Below are positions 23,630 through 36,532 of a stretch of 64,000 bases of DNA, piece by piece. The stretch is from Leclercia sp. 29361. GTDB taxonomy: Bacteria; Pseudomonadota; Gammaproteobacteria; Enterobacterales; Enterobacteriaceae. Location: assembly GCF_011290365.1 (NCBI RefSeq), contig NZ_CP049786.1, forward strand, positions 62,001-126,000, given 5' to 3'. Every line of letters starts with the position of its first letter. Position 1 is the first letter of the stretch. The translations under genes and the position numbers were made by a program. The notes beneath the pieces were generated by a model. The model was not told the origin of the DNA. It saw nothing but the letters and a program-made list of their open reading frames with translations, and made no database searches.

Positions 23630-25744
23630 CTAGTTTCGGTTGCGGGTGACTTTGATTACGTCGGCCATCACGCGGATTTTGCGCATGATGTTCGCCAGAT
23701 GCACACGGTCGCGCGCGGTCAGACGAATAAAGGCGCTGTAAACGCGGCCATCTTTCTCTTCCGTATTCAGGCTATGAATGTTGGAGGAGGCGGTGTTGAT
23801 TGCCGCCGTCAGGTTCGCCAGCGCACCCTGGTGGTTGAACATATCCACCTTGATTTCGGTGATGAATTCCTGCTCGGTCTCTTTATCCCACTCCACCGCC
23901 ATAAACTTCTCAGGCTCTTTCTGGTAGCCACGGATGTTACGACAGGATTCGTGGTGGATAACCAGACCCTTACCCGGGCTGACGTGAGCAATAATCGGGT
24001 CGCCCGGGATCGGTCGGCAGCACTTGGCAAAGGTGATCAACACGCCGTCGGCGCCTTTGATCGGCAGATGGCCGTGGCTGGTTGATGACGGCTGCGGCAC
24101 AGAGGTTTCGCCCTGCTGCAGGTTCTTCGCCACCACTACGCTCATCGCGTTACCCAGACCGATTTCCGCCAGCAGATCGTCAAGCGTAGCGAGCTTCATG
24201 CGCTCGATTTCACGCTGGACGTTCTCTTTCGGGATCTCAGCCAGCTTGCGGCTGCCGCCCAACGCGTGGTTGAGCAGACGACGTCCCAGGCTGACGGAGT
24301 CGTCGCGTTTGAGGTTCTTCAGCAACTGGCGGATCTTGGCGCGGGCTTTCGAACTCACGACAAAGTTGAGCCACGCCGCGTTCGGACGTGCGCCAGGTGC
24401 GGTAATGATTTCCACCGTCTGGCCGCTGGTCAACGGCTGTGACAGCGGGTACGGCTGCCTGTCGACACGTGCGCCGACACAGGCATGACCGATATCGGTA
24501 TGCACGGCGTAAGCGAAGTCGACCGGGGTTGCGCCAGCAGGCAGCTCGACAATGCGCCCCTCTGGCGTGAAAACGTAAATCTCATCCGGGAAGAGATCGG
24601 ATTTAACGCTCTCGATAAATTCAAACGAACTACCGGCGCTCTGTTGCAGCTCCAGCAGGCTCTGCATCCAGCGCTGGGCACGGATCTGTGCGGTGGTGCT
24701 GCTTTCGCCGCCACGCTCTTTATAAGCCCAGTGTGCGGCAACACCCATCTCCGCCATCTGATCCATGTCTTCGGTACGGATCTGCACCTCAACCGGCACG
24801 CCGTGCGGGCCAATCATCGAGGTGTGCAGAGACTGATATCCGTTCGCCTTGGGAATGGCGATATAGTCTTTCATCCGACCCGGACGCGGTTTATACAGGC
24901 TGTGCATCTGACCCAGCACGCGATAGCAGGTGTCGGAGTCATGGACGATTACGCGGAACGCGTAGATATCCATGATCGAGTGAAAACGCTGCTCTTTGAG
25001 CACCATTTTGCAGTAGATGGAGTACAGATGCTTTTCGCGACCGCTGACGCGGCAGGGGATACCCGCTTCCTGCAAACGTCCTTCGATTTCCGAGAGGATC
25101 TTCTGAATCATCTCTTTACGGTTACCACGTGCGGCTTTCACCACCTCTTTAATCACGCGGAAGCGGTTCGGGTACAACGCTTCAAAACCCAGCTCTTCCA
25201 GCTCGGTTTTAATGTGATGAATACCTAAACGGTGCGCCAGCGGGCTGTAGATTTCGAGGGTTTCACGGGCAATGCGACGACGTTTGTCCGGGCGCAGCGA
25301 GCCCAGGGTGCGCATATTGTGGGTACGGTCAGCGAGTTTGATCAGAATGACGCGGATATCCTGCACCATCGCCATGATCATTTTGCGGAAGTTTTCGGCC
25401 TGCGCCTCTTTCTTGTCGCGGAAATTCAGCTTATCAAGCTTAGAGACCCCTTCCACCAGCTCGGCAACGCTTTTGCCAAACAGCTGTTCCATGTCCTGGT
25501 AGGTGGCGGGGGTATCTTCGATCACATCATGCAGCAGGGCAGCCATCAGCGTTTCATAGTCGAGTTTCATCTCGGCCAGAATACAGGCCACCGCTACCGG
25601 GTGCGTGATATAGGGTTCACCGCTTGAACGTGTCTGGCCCTCGTGAGCGTCACGTGCAACGAGATACGCCTGCTGGAGACGCTTAATCTGGTCTACCGGC
25701 AGGTAGGTTTGAATCAGTTGATTCAGGCTTTCAAACAGATACAA
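23630..25744 (-). CDS. spoT: Bifunctional (p)ppGpp synthetase/hydrolase SpoT
   Basis: This 704-residue stringent-response enzyme is chiefly a Mn2+-dependent (p)ppGpp 3'-pyrophosphohydrolase with weak synthetase activity. Domains in order: HD hydrolase with ALLHDVIEDT (His72-Asp73 region), synthetase core around FRVIVHDSDTCYRVLGQMHS, TGS (about 385-450, VFTPEGRIVELPAG), helical and zinc-finger-like parts (FAKCCRPIPGD), and a C-terminal ACT domain from about 625. It starts MYLFESLNQLIQTYLP as in E. coli and lies 19 bp after rpoZ. Confidence 0.97.
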   Translation of the reverse strand: MYLFESLNQLIQTYLPVDQIKRLQQAYLVARDAHEGQTRSSGEPYITHPVAVACILAEMKLDYETLMAALLHDVIEDTPATYQDMEQLFGKSVAELVEGVSKLDKLNFRDKKEAQAENFRKMIMAMVQDIRVILIKLADRTHNMRTLGSLRPDKRRRIARETLEIYSPLAHRLGIHHIKTELEELGFEALYPNRFRVIKEVVKAARGNRKEMIQKILSEIEGRLQEAGIPCRVSGREKHLYSIYCKMVLKEQRFHSIMDIYAFRVIVHDSDTCYRVLGQMHSLYKPRPGRMKDYIAIPKANGYQSLHTSMIGPHGVPVEVQIRTEDMDQMAEMGVAAHWAYKERGGESSTTAQIRAQRWMQSLLELQQSAGSSFEFIESVKSDLFPDEIYVFTPEGRIVELPAGATPVDFAYAVHTDIGHACVGARVDRQPYPLSQPLTSGQTVEIITAPGARPNAAWLNFVVSSKARAKIRQLLKNLKRDDSVSLGRRLLNHALGGSRKLAEIPKENVQREIERMKLATLDDLLAEIGLGNAMSVVVAKNLQQGETSVPQPSSTSHGHLPIKGADGVLITFAKCCRPIPGDPIIAHVSPGKGLVIHHESCRNIRGYQKEPEKFMAVEWDKETEQEFITEIKVDMFNHQGALANLTAAINTASSNIHSLNTEEKDGRVYSAFIRLTARDRVHLANIMRKIRVMADVIKVTRNRN

Positions 25745-25763
25745 GGGCGACCCGCAGGTTTAA

Positions 25764-26039
25764 TTAACGACGACCTTCAGCAATGGCGGTAACGGCCTGC
25801 AGTTCTGCGGCTTCCTGCTCTTGCTGCTCCTGGCGTTCACGAACATCAAGGATCTGGTTGTTGATCAGACCTTCTTCGATTTCACGCAATGCGATAACGG
25901 TAGTTTTATCGTTTTCTTCCGGTACCAGTGGATCTTTACCGCCTGACTGCATCTGACGAGCGCGACGCGCGGCGACCAGCACCAGGTCAAAACGGTTACC
26001 AATTTTCTCTACAGCGTCCTGAACAGTTACGCGTGCCAT
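25764..26039 (-). CDS. rpoZ: RNA polymerase omega subunit
   Basis: At 91 residues, exactly the E. coli length, it begins [20 protein letters not shown]. Omega binds the beta-prime subunit, aids RNA polymerase assembly and forms part of ppGpp site 1, which fits its linkage to spoT just downstream. It lies 54 bp after gmk on the same strand, so gmk, rpoZ and spoT can be co-transcribed. Confidence 0.97.
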   Translation of the reverse strand: MARVTVQDAVEKIGNRFDLVLVAARRARQMQSGGKDPLVPEENDKTTVIALREIEEGLINNQILDVRERQEQQEQEAAELQAVTAIAEGRR

Positions 26040-26093
26040 ACTTAAAATGCTCCACAGATGAAGAAATGACTGGGCATGATACTGAATGTGGGT

Positions 26094-26735
<642 letters not shown>

Positions 26736-26764
26736 TTAGCGAAGAAAGTCCTACATACGGGCTT

Positions 26765-26770
26765 ATTATA
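26765..26770 (-). promoter_or_regulatory. -10 box upstream of gmk
   Basis: A perfect TATAAT on the minus strand lies 48 bases before the gmk ATG. No good -35 hexamer is seen at 16-18 bp. The rest of the 251-bp gmk-ligB gap contains the divergent ligB promoter but no gene. Confidence 0.45.
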
Positions 26771-26821
26771 CACGTCGCCGCTTCGTGACGTAGCCTTTGT
26801 CACACTTTTTCCGCTTCTTAG

Positions 26822-29253
<2,432 letters not shown>

Positions 29254-29418
29254 GTTACCCCCCAAATTAAGGCCGTCAGGGTAACGTTTTGTGGGCTGTC
29301 CCACGATTTAGATTTTTTTGTGTGAGTGACCATCACTTAGATTATCTAATGGATGATTGGCGTGATAGGTGCGATATCAGGTTTTTTAACCCGATATCAC
29401 ATTAGATTTATTTGGTCT

Positions 29419-31356
29419 TTACTGCTGCGGTCGGCTAAAAACCTGGCGGAACATCGGTACCAGTTTTTTATTACCGGTTTCACTGAGGTGATTATCGTCG
29501 AAGTACCAGGGTTGGAGATTTTTACTACCCATACAGCGACTCGCGGTACAGAGCCAGGCGGTGGGATCCAGTACCTGAACGCCGCACTCTTTTGCCGCCC
29601 GCGCCTGGGCCTGCAAAATGGCCGCGTTCTTTTTCTCGTAGTCCGCCAGAGGAACCGATAAATCGCGGGTAGCTTTGCCGGTCATCAGACGATGGGATAA
29701 CGTGCGGGGAACGTTACGCGCCATCTCGGGGATCGGGTTCACCAGCCAGACCGGATGTGAGCGATTCAGGGTGCACGCCATCCCGACAATCGCATCGGCA
29801 TACTGTTGCAGGTACGCCTGCTTGTCTGGCGAATGGGTATCAAATTTCACCAGCTGCTGTTCAGCATAATGCGTCAGGCGGTTCACGATCACCACCGGCA
29901 CATCTGACGGATAATCCTGCAGCCGTGAAGGGAGGGAGCGATTGAATGCGCCGCATCGGTTGTTCTCGCTCAGTACACCCGTCGCCAGCGTCGGGCAGCC
30001 AGAATAGGTGATACCGATAACCGAGCCCTTGCCCTGCGCGGCTTCTGCCAGGGCGGTTGCTGTGGCTTCCGCATGGCTGTCGCCAATAATGATGGCGACG
30101 GGCTTACCCGTACCGTAAGTGCTTAAGTGCGTTTTCGGGTTAGCAGCATAGTTTTTGTTGGTGGCTTCCAGCGCGATTTTGTTCACCAACGGATCGGGCT
30201 GGCTGACAATAAAATTGTTTTTCACCAGATAGCTGAACAGCCAGGCGACGACCACGCAGGCAAACAGGATTATCCAGAAAGCGCGGGTCGAGCGCTGGTT
30301 CAGGTAGTTTTTTCCGGGCTGCTCAATCAATACCCACGAGAGCCATCCGGCGGCAAAAGAGAGCGCAATCGCGCTCATCACCCACAGCCCATTATGCTGT
30401 TGCCCGGAATAGATCAGGAATACCGCAATGGGCCAGTGCCATAAGTAGACGGAGTATGAGCTCAGCCCGGCCCAGCGAAAATTGCGGTCAAACAGGCTCA
30501 CCAGCGGCTGGTAGTCGCTGTAAATCACCAGCATGGCACCCGCGACGGGGAGTAAGGTCAGCGGGCCAGGCCAGGCTTGCTCTGCCGTGATGAACACGAG
30601 GGATAGCAGGATCATGGCGTAACCCGCGATCGCCGTAAATGGCCGCAGCTTTAACGGCAGGATAAAACGCTGTGCGGCGTACCAGACCAGCCCGCCACAC
30701 AGCATCTCCCAGGCACGATACGGCATCAGATAAAAGCTGGTGGCCGGGTTTGTAGAGGTTTGTGTCATGCTCACCATAAAGGACGCGACGGTGAGGACCA
30801 GCAGACAGAGGCCGGTGTTGAGCTTTTTCCTGAGGGGATATAAGCCCATCATAATAAACGGCAATACCAGGTAGAATTGCCATTCAACGGACAAAGACCA
30901 GGTATGTAAAAACCAGTTCTCATGCGAGTCGAGGGCAAAATAGTCCCCGGTCTCTTTGTTGAGTTTCAGGTTGGAAATAAACAGAGCGGCATAGCCAATA
31001 TAGTTTCCGAGCTTTTTATACTCATTTGTCGGTAGCCAGAAAAAGGTCGCTACGGCGATAACCAAACACATCGCCAGCAGGGCGGGAATTATTCTTTTGC
31101 AGCGCGCGGCATAAAACTGAATAAGGTTAAAGCGGTTGCGTTCCAGGCCGGTGGCGATGATTTTGGTCATCAGAAAACCGGAGATCACGAAAAACACATC
31201 CACGCCCGCGAAACCGCCGGGCAGCAGGGTGGCGGTAAAGTGATAAAAAACAACAGAAAGAATGGCTATTCCGCGCAGCAGGTTGATGTCCTGCCTGAAA
31301 TCGCGGTCAACTGAGAGGCTGGATACGCCCTCTAATGATAAGTTGATGTTTGCCAT
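29419..31356 (-). CDS. OafA/YrhL-type acyltransferase with C-terminal SGNH domain
   Basis: This 645-residue inner-membrane protein has an N-terminal acyltransferase-3 domain (about 10 TM segments, residues 20-370) with INLLRGIAILSVVFYHF containing the catalytic His, and DVFFVISGFLMTKI. It is followed by a linker TM and a periplasmic SGNH hydrolase-like domain whose catalytic set is visible as IIIGDSHAEA and FDDNHLSETG. Such fusions O-acetylate cell-surface sugars, often O-antigen or enterobacterial common antigen. The ATG at 31356 follows AGGAAA; the longer ORF has no SD. It occupies the yicG-yicC gap where E. coli has dinD, so it is an accessory gene. The sugar acceptor is unknown. Confidence 0.85.
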   Translation of the reverse strand: MANINLSLEGVSSLSVDRDFRQDINLLRGIAILSVVFYHFTATLLPGGFAGVDVFFVISGFLMTKIIATGLERNRFNLIQFYAARCKRIIPALLAMCLVIAVATFFWLPTNEYKKLGNYIGYAALFISNLKLNKETGDYFALDSHENWFLHTWSLSVEWQFYLVLPFIMMGLYPLRKKLNTGLCLLVLTVASFMVSMTQTSTNPATSFYLMPYRAWEMLCGGLVWYAAQRFILPLKLRPFTAIAGYAMILLSLVFITAEQAWPGPLTLLPVAGAMLVIYSDYQPLVSLFDRNFRWAGLSSYSVYLWHWPIAVFLIYSGQQHNGLWVMSAIALSFAAGWLSWVLIEQPGKNYLNQRSTRAFWIILFACVVVAWLFSYLVKNNFIVSQPDPLVNKIALEATNKNYAANPKTHLSTYGTGKPVAIIIGDSHAEATATALAEAAQGKGSVIGITYSGCPTLATGVLSENNRCGAFNRSLPSRLQDYPSDVPVVIVNRLTHYAEQQLVKFDTHSPDKQAYLQQYADAIVGMACTLNRSHPVWLVNPIPEMARNVPRTLSHRLMTGKATRDLSVPLADYEKKNAAILQAQARAAKECGVQVLDPTAWLCTASRCMGSKNLQPWYFDDNHLSETGNKKLVPMFRQVFSRPQQ

Positions 31357-31476
31357 TAGGTTTCCTGAAAAGGACGATCTGAATAAGGAATGCGGCCTGC
31401 ATTCTATCAAAATCAGGAAAAGAGTGCTTATGTTCTGATGCGCCTGAAGCAGACAGTAAATTCTTATGGCTATTAA

Positions 31477-31504
31477 ATAAAAATGGTCCCTGAGTGGGAC
31501 CATT
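31477..31504 (-). terminator. Intrinsic terminator of yicC
   Basis: On the minus strand AATGGTCCC pairs with GGGACCATT across a 5-base loop and is followed by a TTTTATTT run. It starts 27 bases beyond the yicC stop. Confidence 0.85.
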
Positions 31505-31530
31505 AATAACAAATCGGTGTCTGTTAATGC

Positions 31531-32394
31531 TTATTCGATGTTCTGGATCTGCTCACGCATTTGTTCAATCAGCACCTTCAGTTCAATCGCAGAATTAGTA
31601 ACATCGGCGTTGATCGATTTCGATGCCAGGGTGTTCGATTCACGGTTGAACTCCTGCATCATAAAGTCGAGACGGCGACCGACGGCCTCTTTCTTCTTCA
31701 GAATGTTGTAGGTCTCTTTGACGTGCGCTTCCAGACGATCCAGCTCTTCGGAAACATCGATACGCTGGGCCATCAGCACCAGTTCCTGCTCGAGACGGTT
31801 ATTCTCCAGTTGAACTTCGGCGTCTTCCAGCTTGGCAACCAGACGCTCGCGCTGCCACTGCAGGATCTCTGGCATATGGGAACGGACTTTCACGACTTCG
31901 CCGCTCACGCCTTCCAGGCGTTGCTCGATCAGCGCTTTCAGCGCCTGGCCTTCGGTTTCCCGGGCCTCGATGAAGTCGTCCAGCGTGCCGTCCAGCGCAG
32001 AAAGGATCTCAGCGGTAATCGCATCCAGATCCTGGTCGCCAGCCGCCATCACCCCAGGCCAGCGCAGAATATCAACCGGGTTGATTTCGCCTTCGTCGCT
32101 CTGCATTTTGACCCAGTTAGCGGCGTTCACCAGCTGTTTAGCCAGTTTCTCGTTGAGGATCAGCTCCCCTTGCGCGCTCGCATCGGGTTCAAAACGCAGG
32201 TTGCATTCAACCTTACCGCGCGTCAGACGAGACCGGATACGCTCACGAACCACGGGCTCAAGGCTGCGGAACTGCTCAGGCATACGGAAATAGGTTTCAA
32301 GATAGCGTTGGTTTACCGAGCGCATTTCCCAGGTAGCGCTGCCCCAGCTACCCTTGATTTCACGGCGGGCGTAGGCGGTCATACTGCGGATCAT
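31531..32394 (-). CDS. yicC: YicC-family endoribonuclease
   Basis: At 287 residues, identical in length to E. coli YicC, it starts [15 protein letters not shown] and ends with the family signature [19 protein letters not shown] followed by a helix ending QIQNIE. YicC proteins are now described as metal-dependent endoribonucleases; in E. coli YicC was implicated in decay of the small RNA RyhB with PNPase. The ATG at 32394 is used because it gives the family start; two extra codons upstream are possible. It is divergent from rph, itself a phosphorolytic RNase. Confidence 0.94.
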   Translation of the reverse strand: MIRSMTAYARREIKGSWGSATWEMRSVNQRYLETYFRMPEQFRSLEPVVRERIRSRLTRGKVECNLRFEPDASAQGELILNEKLAKQLVNAANWVKMQSDEGEINPVDILRWPGVMAAGDQDLDAITAEILSALDGTLDDFIEARETEGQALKALIEQRLEGVSGEVVKVRSHMPEILQWQRERLVAKLEDAEVQLENNRLEQELVLMAQRIDVSEELDRLEAHVKETYNILKKKEAVGRRLDFMMQEFNRESNTLASKSINADVTNSAIELKVLIEQMREQIQNIE

Positions 32395-32476
32395 AGACAT
32401 TTCCGTTTTTGAGGAGAGATGGGGGGATTATAGCTTTCGGGGCTTTCTCAGGATAGGAATAAGCGCGTTTAATCCG

Positions 32477-32482
32477 TATAAT
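32477..32482 (+). promoter_or_regulatory. -10 box of the rph-pyrE promoter
   Basis: A TATAAT hexamer lies 37 bases before the rph ATG in the divergent yicC-rph gap. The -35 region is poor. Confidence 0.5.
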
Positions 32483-32518
32483 GCGCAGCCACATTCGTTT
32501 CAAGCCGGAGATATCATC

Positions 32519-33235
32519 ATGCGTCCATCAGGTCGTAGCGCCAACCAGGTGCGCCCCGTCACCCTGACCCGTAACTATACAAAACACGCTGAAGGCTCTG
32601 TGCTTGTTGAATTTGGTGACACCAAAGTGCTGTGCACCGCCTCCATCGAAGAGGGCGTGCCGCGCTTCCTGAAAGGCCAGGGTCAGGGCTGGATCACTGC
32701 CGAGTACGGCATGCTGCCACGCTCCACCCATACCCGTAACGCCCGCGAAGCGGCGAAGGGTAAACAGGGTGGCCGCACCATGGAAATCCAGCGTCTGATC
32801 GCTCGTGCGCTGCGCGCTGCGGTTGATCTGAAAACCCTGGGCGAGTTCACCATCACCCTCGACTGCGACGTGATCCAGGCGGATGGCGGCACACGCACCG
32901 CCTCCATTACCGGTGCCTGTGTGGCGCTGGCCGATGCCCTGAACAAACTGGTTGCGGCCGGTAAGCTGAAAACTAACCCGATGAAAGGTATGGTGGCAGC
33001 GGTGTCTGTGGGTATCGTCAAGGGCGAAGCGCTGTGCGATCTGGAGTACGTTGAAGATTCTGCAGCAGAGACCGATATGAACGTGGTGATGACCGAAGAT
33101 GGTCGTATCATCGAAGTTCAGGGCACCGCAGAAGGTGAGCCATTTACCCATGAAGAGCTTCTGGCGCTACTGGCGTTAGCCCGAGAGGGAATCGAATCCA
33201 TCGTAACGACGCAGAAGGCGGCGTTAGAAAATTGA
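32519..33235 (+). CDS. rph: Ribonuclease PH
   Basis: This 238-residue phosphate-dependent 3'-5' exoribonuclease trims tRNA precursors. The RNase PH fold is clear: [20 protein letters not shown] at the start, [20 protein letters not shown] (about 81-100), and the phosphate-binding [20 protein letters not shown] (about 119-138). The frame is intact to the normal C-terminus, unlike E. coli K-12 whose rph-1 frameshift shortens it. It is the leader gene of pyrE: its stop lies five bases before the attenuator stem, so that ribosomes finishing rph can block the terminator. Confidence 0.96.
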   Translation: MRPSGRSANQVRPVTLTRNYTKHAEGSVLVEFGDTKVLCTASIEEGVPRFLKGQGQGWITAEYGMLPRSTHTRNAREAAKGKQGGRTMEIQRLIARALRAAVDLKTLGEFTITLDCDVIQADGGTRTASITGACVALADALNKLVAAGKLKTNPMKGMVAAVSVGIVKGEALCDLEYVEDSAAETDMNVVMTEDGRIIEVQGTAEGEPFTHEELLALLALAREGIESIVTTQKAALEN

Positions 33236-33240
33236 TTTTA

Positions 33241-33268
33241 AAGGCGACTGATGAGTCGCCTTTTTTTT
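33241..33268 (+). terminator. pyrE attenuator (UTP-sensing terminator after rph)
   Basis: AAGGCGACT pairs with AGTCGCCTT around GATG, then runs into eight Ts. It lies between rph and pyrE, five bases after the rph stop. In E. coli the same arrangement couples pyrE to UTP: low UTP slows polymerase, the translating ribosome overlaps the stem, and readthrough occurs. Confidence 0.92.
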
Positions 33269-33305
33269 GTCCGTAGAAAAGCAAAGTCAGATGAGGAGTA
33301 AACCC

Positions 33306-33947
33306 ATGAAACCCTATCAGCGCCAGTTTATTGAGTTTGCGCTTAGCAAGCAGGTCCTTAAGTTTGGCGAATTTACGCTGAAATCCGGGCGCAAGAGCCC
33401 CTATTTCTTTAACGCCGGGCTGTTTAATACCGGGCGCGATCTGGCCCTGTTAGGCCGCTTCTATGCCGAAGCGCTGGTAGATTCCGGGATAGAATTCGAC
33501 CTGCTGTTTGGCCCGGCCTATAAAGGCATTCCGATTGCCACCACCACCGCCGTGGCGCTGGCGGAGCATCACGATCGCGATGTGCCTTACTGCTTTAACC
33601 GCAAAGAGGCCAAAACCCACGGCGAAGGTGGGAATCTGGTCGGCAGCGCGCTGCAGGGCCGGGTTATGCTGGTGGATGATGTGATCACTGCGGGCACCGC
33701 CATTCGTGAATCGATGGAGATTATCCAGGCCAACAACGCGACGCTGGCGGGCGTGCTGATCTCGCTGGACCGTCAGGAGCGTGGCCGTGGTGAAATTTCT
33801 GCTATTCAGGAAGTGGAGCGTGACTACAGCTGCAAGGTGACCTCAATCATCACCCTGAAAGACCTGATTGCCTATCTGGAAGAGAAGCCGGAGATGGCAG
33901 AGAGCCTGGCAGCAGTGCGTGCCTATCGCGAAGAGTACGGCGTCTGA
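33306..33947 (+). CDS. pyrE: Orotate phosphoribosyltransferase
   Basis: The 213 residues equal the E. coli enzyme. It transfers phosphoribose from PRPP to orotate, giving OMP in pyrimidine synthesis; a cytosolic dimer. The PRPP motif is [15 protein letters not shown] (about residues 119-133) and the flexible catalytic loop with [10 protein letters not shown] lies near 100. ATG 33306 follows GAGGAGTAAACCC and gives the family start [13 protein letters not shown], so the upstream ATG at 33267, inside the attenuator, is rejected. Confidence 0.96.
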   Translation: MKPYQRQFIEFALSKQVLKFGEFTLKSGRKSPYFFNAGLFNTGRDLALLGRFYAEALVDSGIEFDLLFGPAYKGIPIATTTAVALAEHHDRDVPYCFNRKEAKTHGEGGNLVGSALQGRVMLVDDVITAGTAIRESMEIIQANNATLAGVLISLDRQERGRGEISAIQEVERDYSCKVTSIITLKDLIAYLEEKPEMAESLAAVRAYREEYGV

Positions 33948-33954
33948 GTTTATT

Positions 33955-33981
33955 GCCCGGTGGCGCTGTGCTTACCGGGCC
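33955..33981. repeat. REP-type palindrome after pyrE
   Basis: GCCCGGTGGCGCTGTGC followed by TTACCGGGCC: a single REP unit between the stops of convergent pyrE and slmA, related to those at 9689, 38729 and 63754. Confidence 0.8.
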
Positions 33982-33996
33982 TGAATGCTGTTTCCG

Positions 33997-34593
33997 CTAC
34001 TGCAATTGCGCGGCGACTAACGGCCAGCGGGCATCAAAATCGTCCGTTGGACGATATTTGAATTCACTGCGCACAAAGCGGGAGAGCATCCCTTCACAGA
34101 AGGCCAGCACCTGCCCGGCAAGCAGCGATTCATCAATGCTGTATCCCTCGCCTTCACGCATCTTCTTTTCACGTAATACCTGGCGCAGCTGCGCTTCGAT
34201 ACGTTCGAAAAGCTGGTTAATGCGCCCCTGCAGCCTGTCCTGCTCAAACATCAGCGCGTGGCCGGTCAGGATACGGGTTAACCCCGGATTGCGCTCTCCG
34301 AAACCGAGGATCAGCTGGACAATCAGACGCAGCCGCGCGGTGGTGTCTTTTTCATCCTTCAGGATCAGGTTGATACGCGTGATCAGGCTGTCTTCGATAA
34401 ATTCGATCAGGCTGTCGAACATTCGCGTTTTGCTGGGGAAATGACGGTACAGCGCCGCTTCCGACACGCCCACAGAGGCGGCCAGTTTCGCGGTGGTGAT
34501 GCGTTGACTGCCATCGCTGGATTCAAGCATCAGAGCCAGAGATTGAAGTATTTCTTCGCGACGATTCCTTTTCGCAGTTTGTTTTTCTGCCAT
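33997..34593 (-). CDS. slmA: Nucleoid occlusion factor SlmA
   Basis: This 198-residue TetR-fold protein, the length of E. coli SlmA, binds chromosomal SBS sites and blocks FtsZ ring assembly over the nucleoid. The N-terminal HTH is [24 protein letters not shown] (about residues 32-55) and the rest is the helical dimer and FtsZ-binding domain, ending [13 protein letters not shown]. The start [16 protein letters not shown] is conserved; the longer ORF upstream is not supported. It is downstream of dut on the same strand. Confidence 0.95.
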   Translation of the reverse strand: MAEKQTAKRNRREEILQSLALMLESSDGSQRITTAKLAASVGVSEAALYRHFPSKTRMFDSLIEFIEDSLITRINLILKDEKDTTARLRLIVQLILGFGERNPGLTRILTGHALMFEQDRLQGRINQLFERIEAQLRQVLREKKMREGEGYSIDESLLAGQVLAFCEGMLSRFVRSEFKYRPTDDFDARWPLVAAQLQ

Positions 34594-34645
34594 GTTACAA
34601 AATACCCCTGAAAATAAGCACTTGTCAGGCTGACATCCACACAAC

Positions 34646-34669
34646 AACCGCAAACGTCTGTTTGCGGTT
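34646..34669 (-). terminator. Hairpin between dut and slmA
   Basis: AACCGCAAAC and GTTTGCGGTT form a perfect 10-bp stem around GTCT, 42 bases after the dut stop. On the minus strand only a mixed GTTGTTG follows, so it may be a weak terminator reducing dut readthrough into slmA. Confidence 0.5.
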
Positions 34670-34710
34670 TGTTAATACGTTATTAGATTGTGGAATGCGT
34701 TTAGCCGGGT

Positions 34711-35166
34711 TTATTTACGCCCGGAATGGCCGAAGCCGCCTTCGCCACGATCGGTGGCGTCAAAGTCTTCTACCAGATTAAATTCAGCCTGTACCACCGG
34801 GACGAATACCATCTGGGCGACACGCTCGCCAGGTTGGATGGTGAAGCTGTCCTGGCCACGGTTCCAGACGGAGACCATCAGTTGACCCTGATAGTCAGAA
34901 TCGATCAGTCCCACCAGATTGCCCAGCACGATACCATGCTTATGGCCCAGGCCGGAACGCGGCAGGATCACCGCCGCCAGAGAGGCATCGGCAATGTGGA
35001 TTGCAAGACCGGTCGGCAGCAGCGTGGTGGCGCCCGGTGCCAGCTCTACGGCGGCGTCGAGGCAGGCGCGCAGATCAAGACCGGCAGAGCCGGAAGTGGC
35101 ATAGGTCGGCAGCGGAAATTCCTGACCAACACGCGGGTCCAGAATCTTAACGTCGATTTTTTTCAT
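34711..35166 (-). CDS. dut: dUTP diphosphatase
   Basis: This 151-residue trimeric dUTPase hydrolyses dUTP to dUMP and pyrophosphate, limiting uracil in DNA. Motifs: AGLDLRAC (I), [15 protein letters not shown] (II), [11 protein letters not shown] (III, with the catalytic Asp), [12 protein letters not shown] (IV) and the C-terminal [11 protein letters not shown] arginine-finger motif (V). ATG 35166 gives [14 protein letters not shown] as in E. coli; a second ATG directly before it (35169) is an alternative. The start overlaps the end of coaBC, implying coupling. Confidence 0.95.
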   Translation of the reverse strand: MKKIDVKILDPRVGQEFPLPTYATSGSAGLDLRACLDAAVELAPGATTLLPTGLAIHIADASLAAVILPRSGLGHKHGIVLGNLVGLIDSDYQGQLMVSVWNRGQDSFTIQPGERVAQMVFVPVVQAEFNLVEDFDATDRGEGGFGHSGRK

Positions 35167-36358
35167 CATAACGGGTAACGATCTCGTCCAGTAATAGTTG
35201 GCCCAGGAGTTCCTTGCGCTCAAGCGGTAAGACTTTATCTCCATCCTGCCAGAATAGGTGCAGTGCGTTGCTGTCGCTGTTAAATCCTTGGGTGGCCAGC
35301 GATACGTCGTTCGCGCAAATCAAATCGAGGTTTTTGCGGGTACGTTTTTGCCGGGCATATTCTTCCACATTATTCGTTTCAGCGGCAAACCCAACAACGT
35401 AAGGCCGACGATCTTTTAGCGCGGCGACCCCGGCAACGATATCCGGGTTTTTCACCATTTTTATTGTGATTTCATTGCCTTGCTTTTTAATTTTCTCATC
35501 CGCGATGGCCGCTGCGCGGTAGTCCGCCACGGCGGCACAGCCAATAAAAATCTGCTGCTGTTGCGCGTGCGCCTGGACGGCCGCTTCCATCTCCAGCGCG
35601 GTGGTCACGTCGATGCGCTGCACCCGCGGCGGCGTCGGCAGCGACACCGGGCCGCTGACCAGCGTGACCCTGGCGCCGCGCTGCGCGGCGGCGGCGGCAA
35701 TCGCAAAGCCCATCTTGCCGGAGCTTTGGTTGGTGATATAGCGCACCGGATCCAACGGCTCACGCGTCGGACCCGCGGTAATCATGATGCTGAGATGTTG
35801 CAGATCGTTGACAGGTGAAAAATGGCTGGCGGCCAGATCCACAATCGCCAGCGGATCCAGCATGCGGCCCGGGCCGATATCGCCACAGGCCTGGCTGCCG
35901 CTGTCCGGCCCCCAGATCTGCAGACCGCGGGAAGCCAGGGTTGCCAGGTTATGCTGGGTGGCCGCGTTGCGGTACATCTGCTGGTTCATGGCAGGCACTA
36001 CGGCGACCGGCGCCGGGGTGGCCAGACAGATGGTGGTCACCAGGTCGTTGGCCATACCGGCGGCCACGCGAGCGATAAGATCGGCGGTGGCCGGGGCAAG
36101 GATAACTAAATCTGCCCACTTACCCAGCTCGATATGGCCCATCGCGGCTTCCGCCGCCGGATCGAGCAGGCTGTCCGACACCGGGTAGCCCGAAACGGCC
36201 TGCAGGCTCAGGGGGGTAATGAACGCTTTGCCCCCTTCGGTTATTGCCACCCGCACGTCCGCGCCGCGCTCGCGCAAACGGCGCACCAGTTCCGGCGTTT
36301 TATAGGCTGCAATGCCGCCGCTGACGCCGAGAACGATTTTTTTACCGGCCAGGCTCAT
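35147..36358 (-). CDS. coaBC: Bifunctional phosphopantothenoylcysteine decarboxylase/phosphopantothenate-cysteine ligase
   Basis: This 403-residue coenzyme A biosynthesis enzyme condenses phosphopantothenate with cysteine using CTP (CoaB, C-terminal) and then decarboxylates the product with FMN (CoaC, N-terminal). CoaC signatures: [10 protein letters not shown] (about 10-19), PAMNQQMY and the catalytic-loop Cys in [14 protein letters not shown] (about 155-168). The CoaB part has [18 protein letters not shown] and [10 protein letters not shown]. The start [12 protein letters not shown] at 36358 matches E. coli, the upstream Met being one codon earlier. It is followed by dut with a 20-bp overlap and is divergent from radC. 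Confidence 0.95.
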   Translation of the reverse strand: MSLAGKKIVLGVSGGIAAYKTPELVRRLRERGADVRVAITEGGKAFITPLSLQAVSGYPVSDSLLDPAAEAAMGHIELGKWADLVILAPATADLIARVAAGMANDLVTTICLATPAPVAVVPAMNQQMYRNAATQHNLATLASRGLQIWGPDSGSQACGDIGPGRMLDPLAIVDLAASHFSPVNDLQHLSIMITAGPTREPLDPVRYITNQSSGKMGFAIAAAAAQRGARVTLVSGPVSLPTPPRVQRIDVTTALEMEAAVQAHAQQQQIFIGCAAVADYRAAAIADEKIKKQGNEITIKMVKNPDIVAGVAALKDRRPYVVGFAAETNNVEEYARQKRTRKNLDLICANDVSLATQGFNSDSNALHLFWQDGDKVLPLERKELLGQLLLDEIVTRYDEKNRR

Positions 36359-36532
36359 CATGATTCTTTCCTGTTGGGTTCACCAGAGAGGCGGGCATTT
36401 TATCACAATCCGAAATGCATCGGGATGTTGTCCACCGGCCACTTTGCGAGGCGTTACGCAAGACAAGAAATCCGCCATCGTGAGGGGCCACTGTCTGTGG
36501 CAGCATAGCCTGACTATGGAGGAGGTGAGTGT

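Noticed and set aside
32519..33235. rph-1-like frameshift
   Set aside because: The reading frame is intact to the expected C-terminus at 238 codons.
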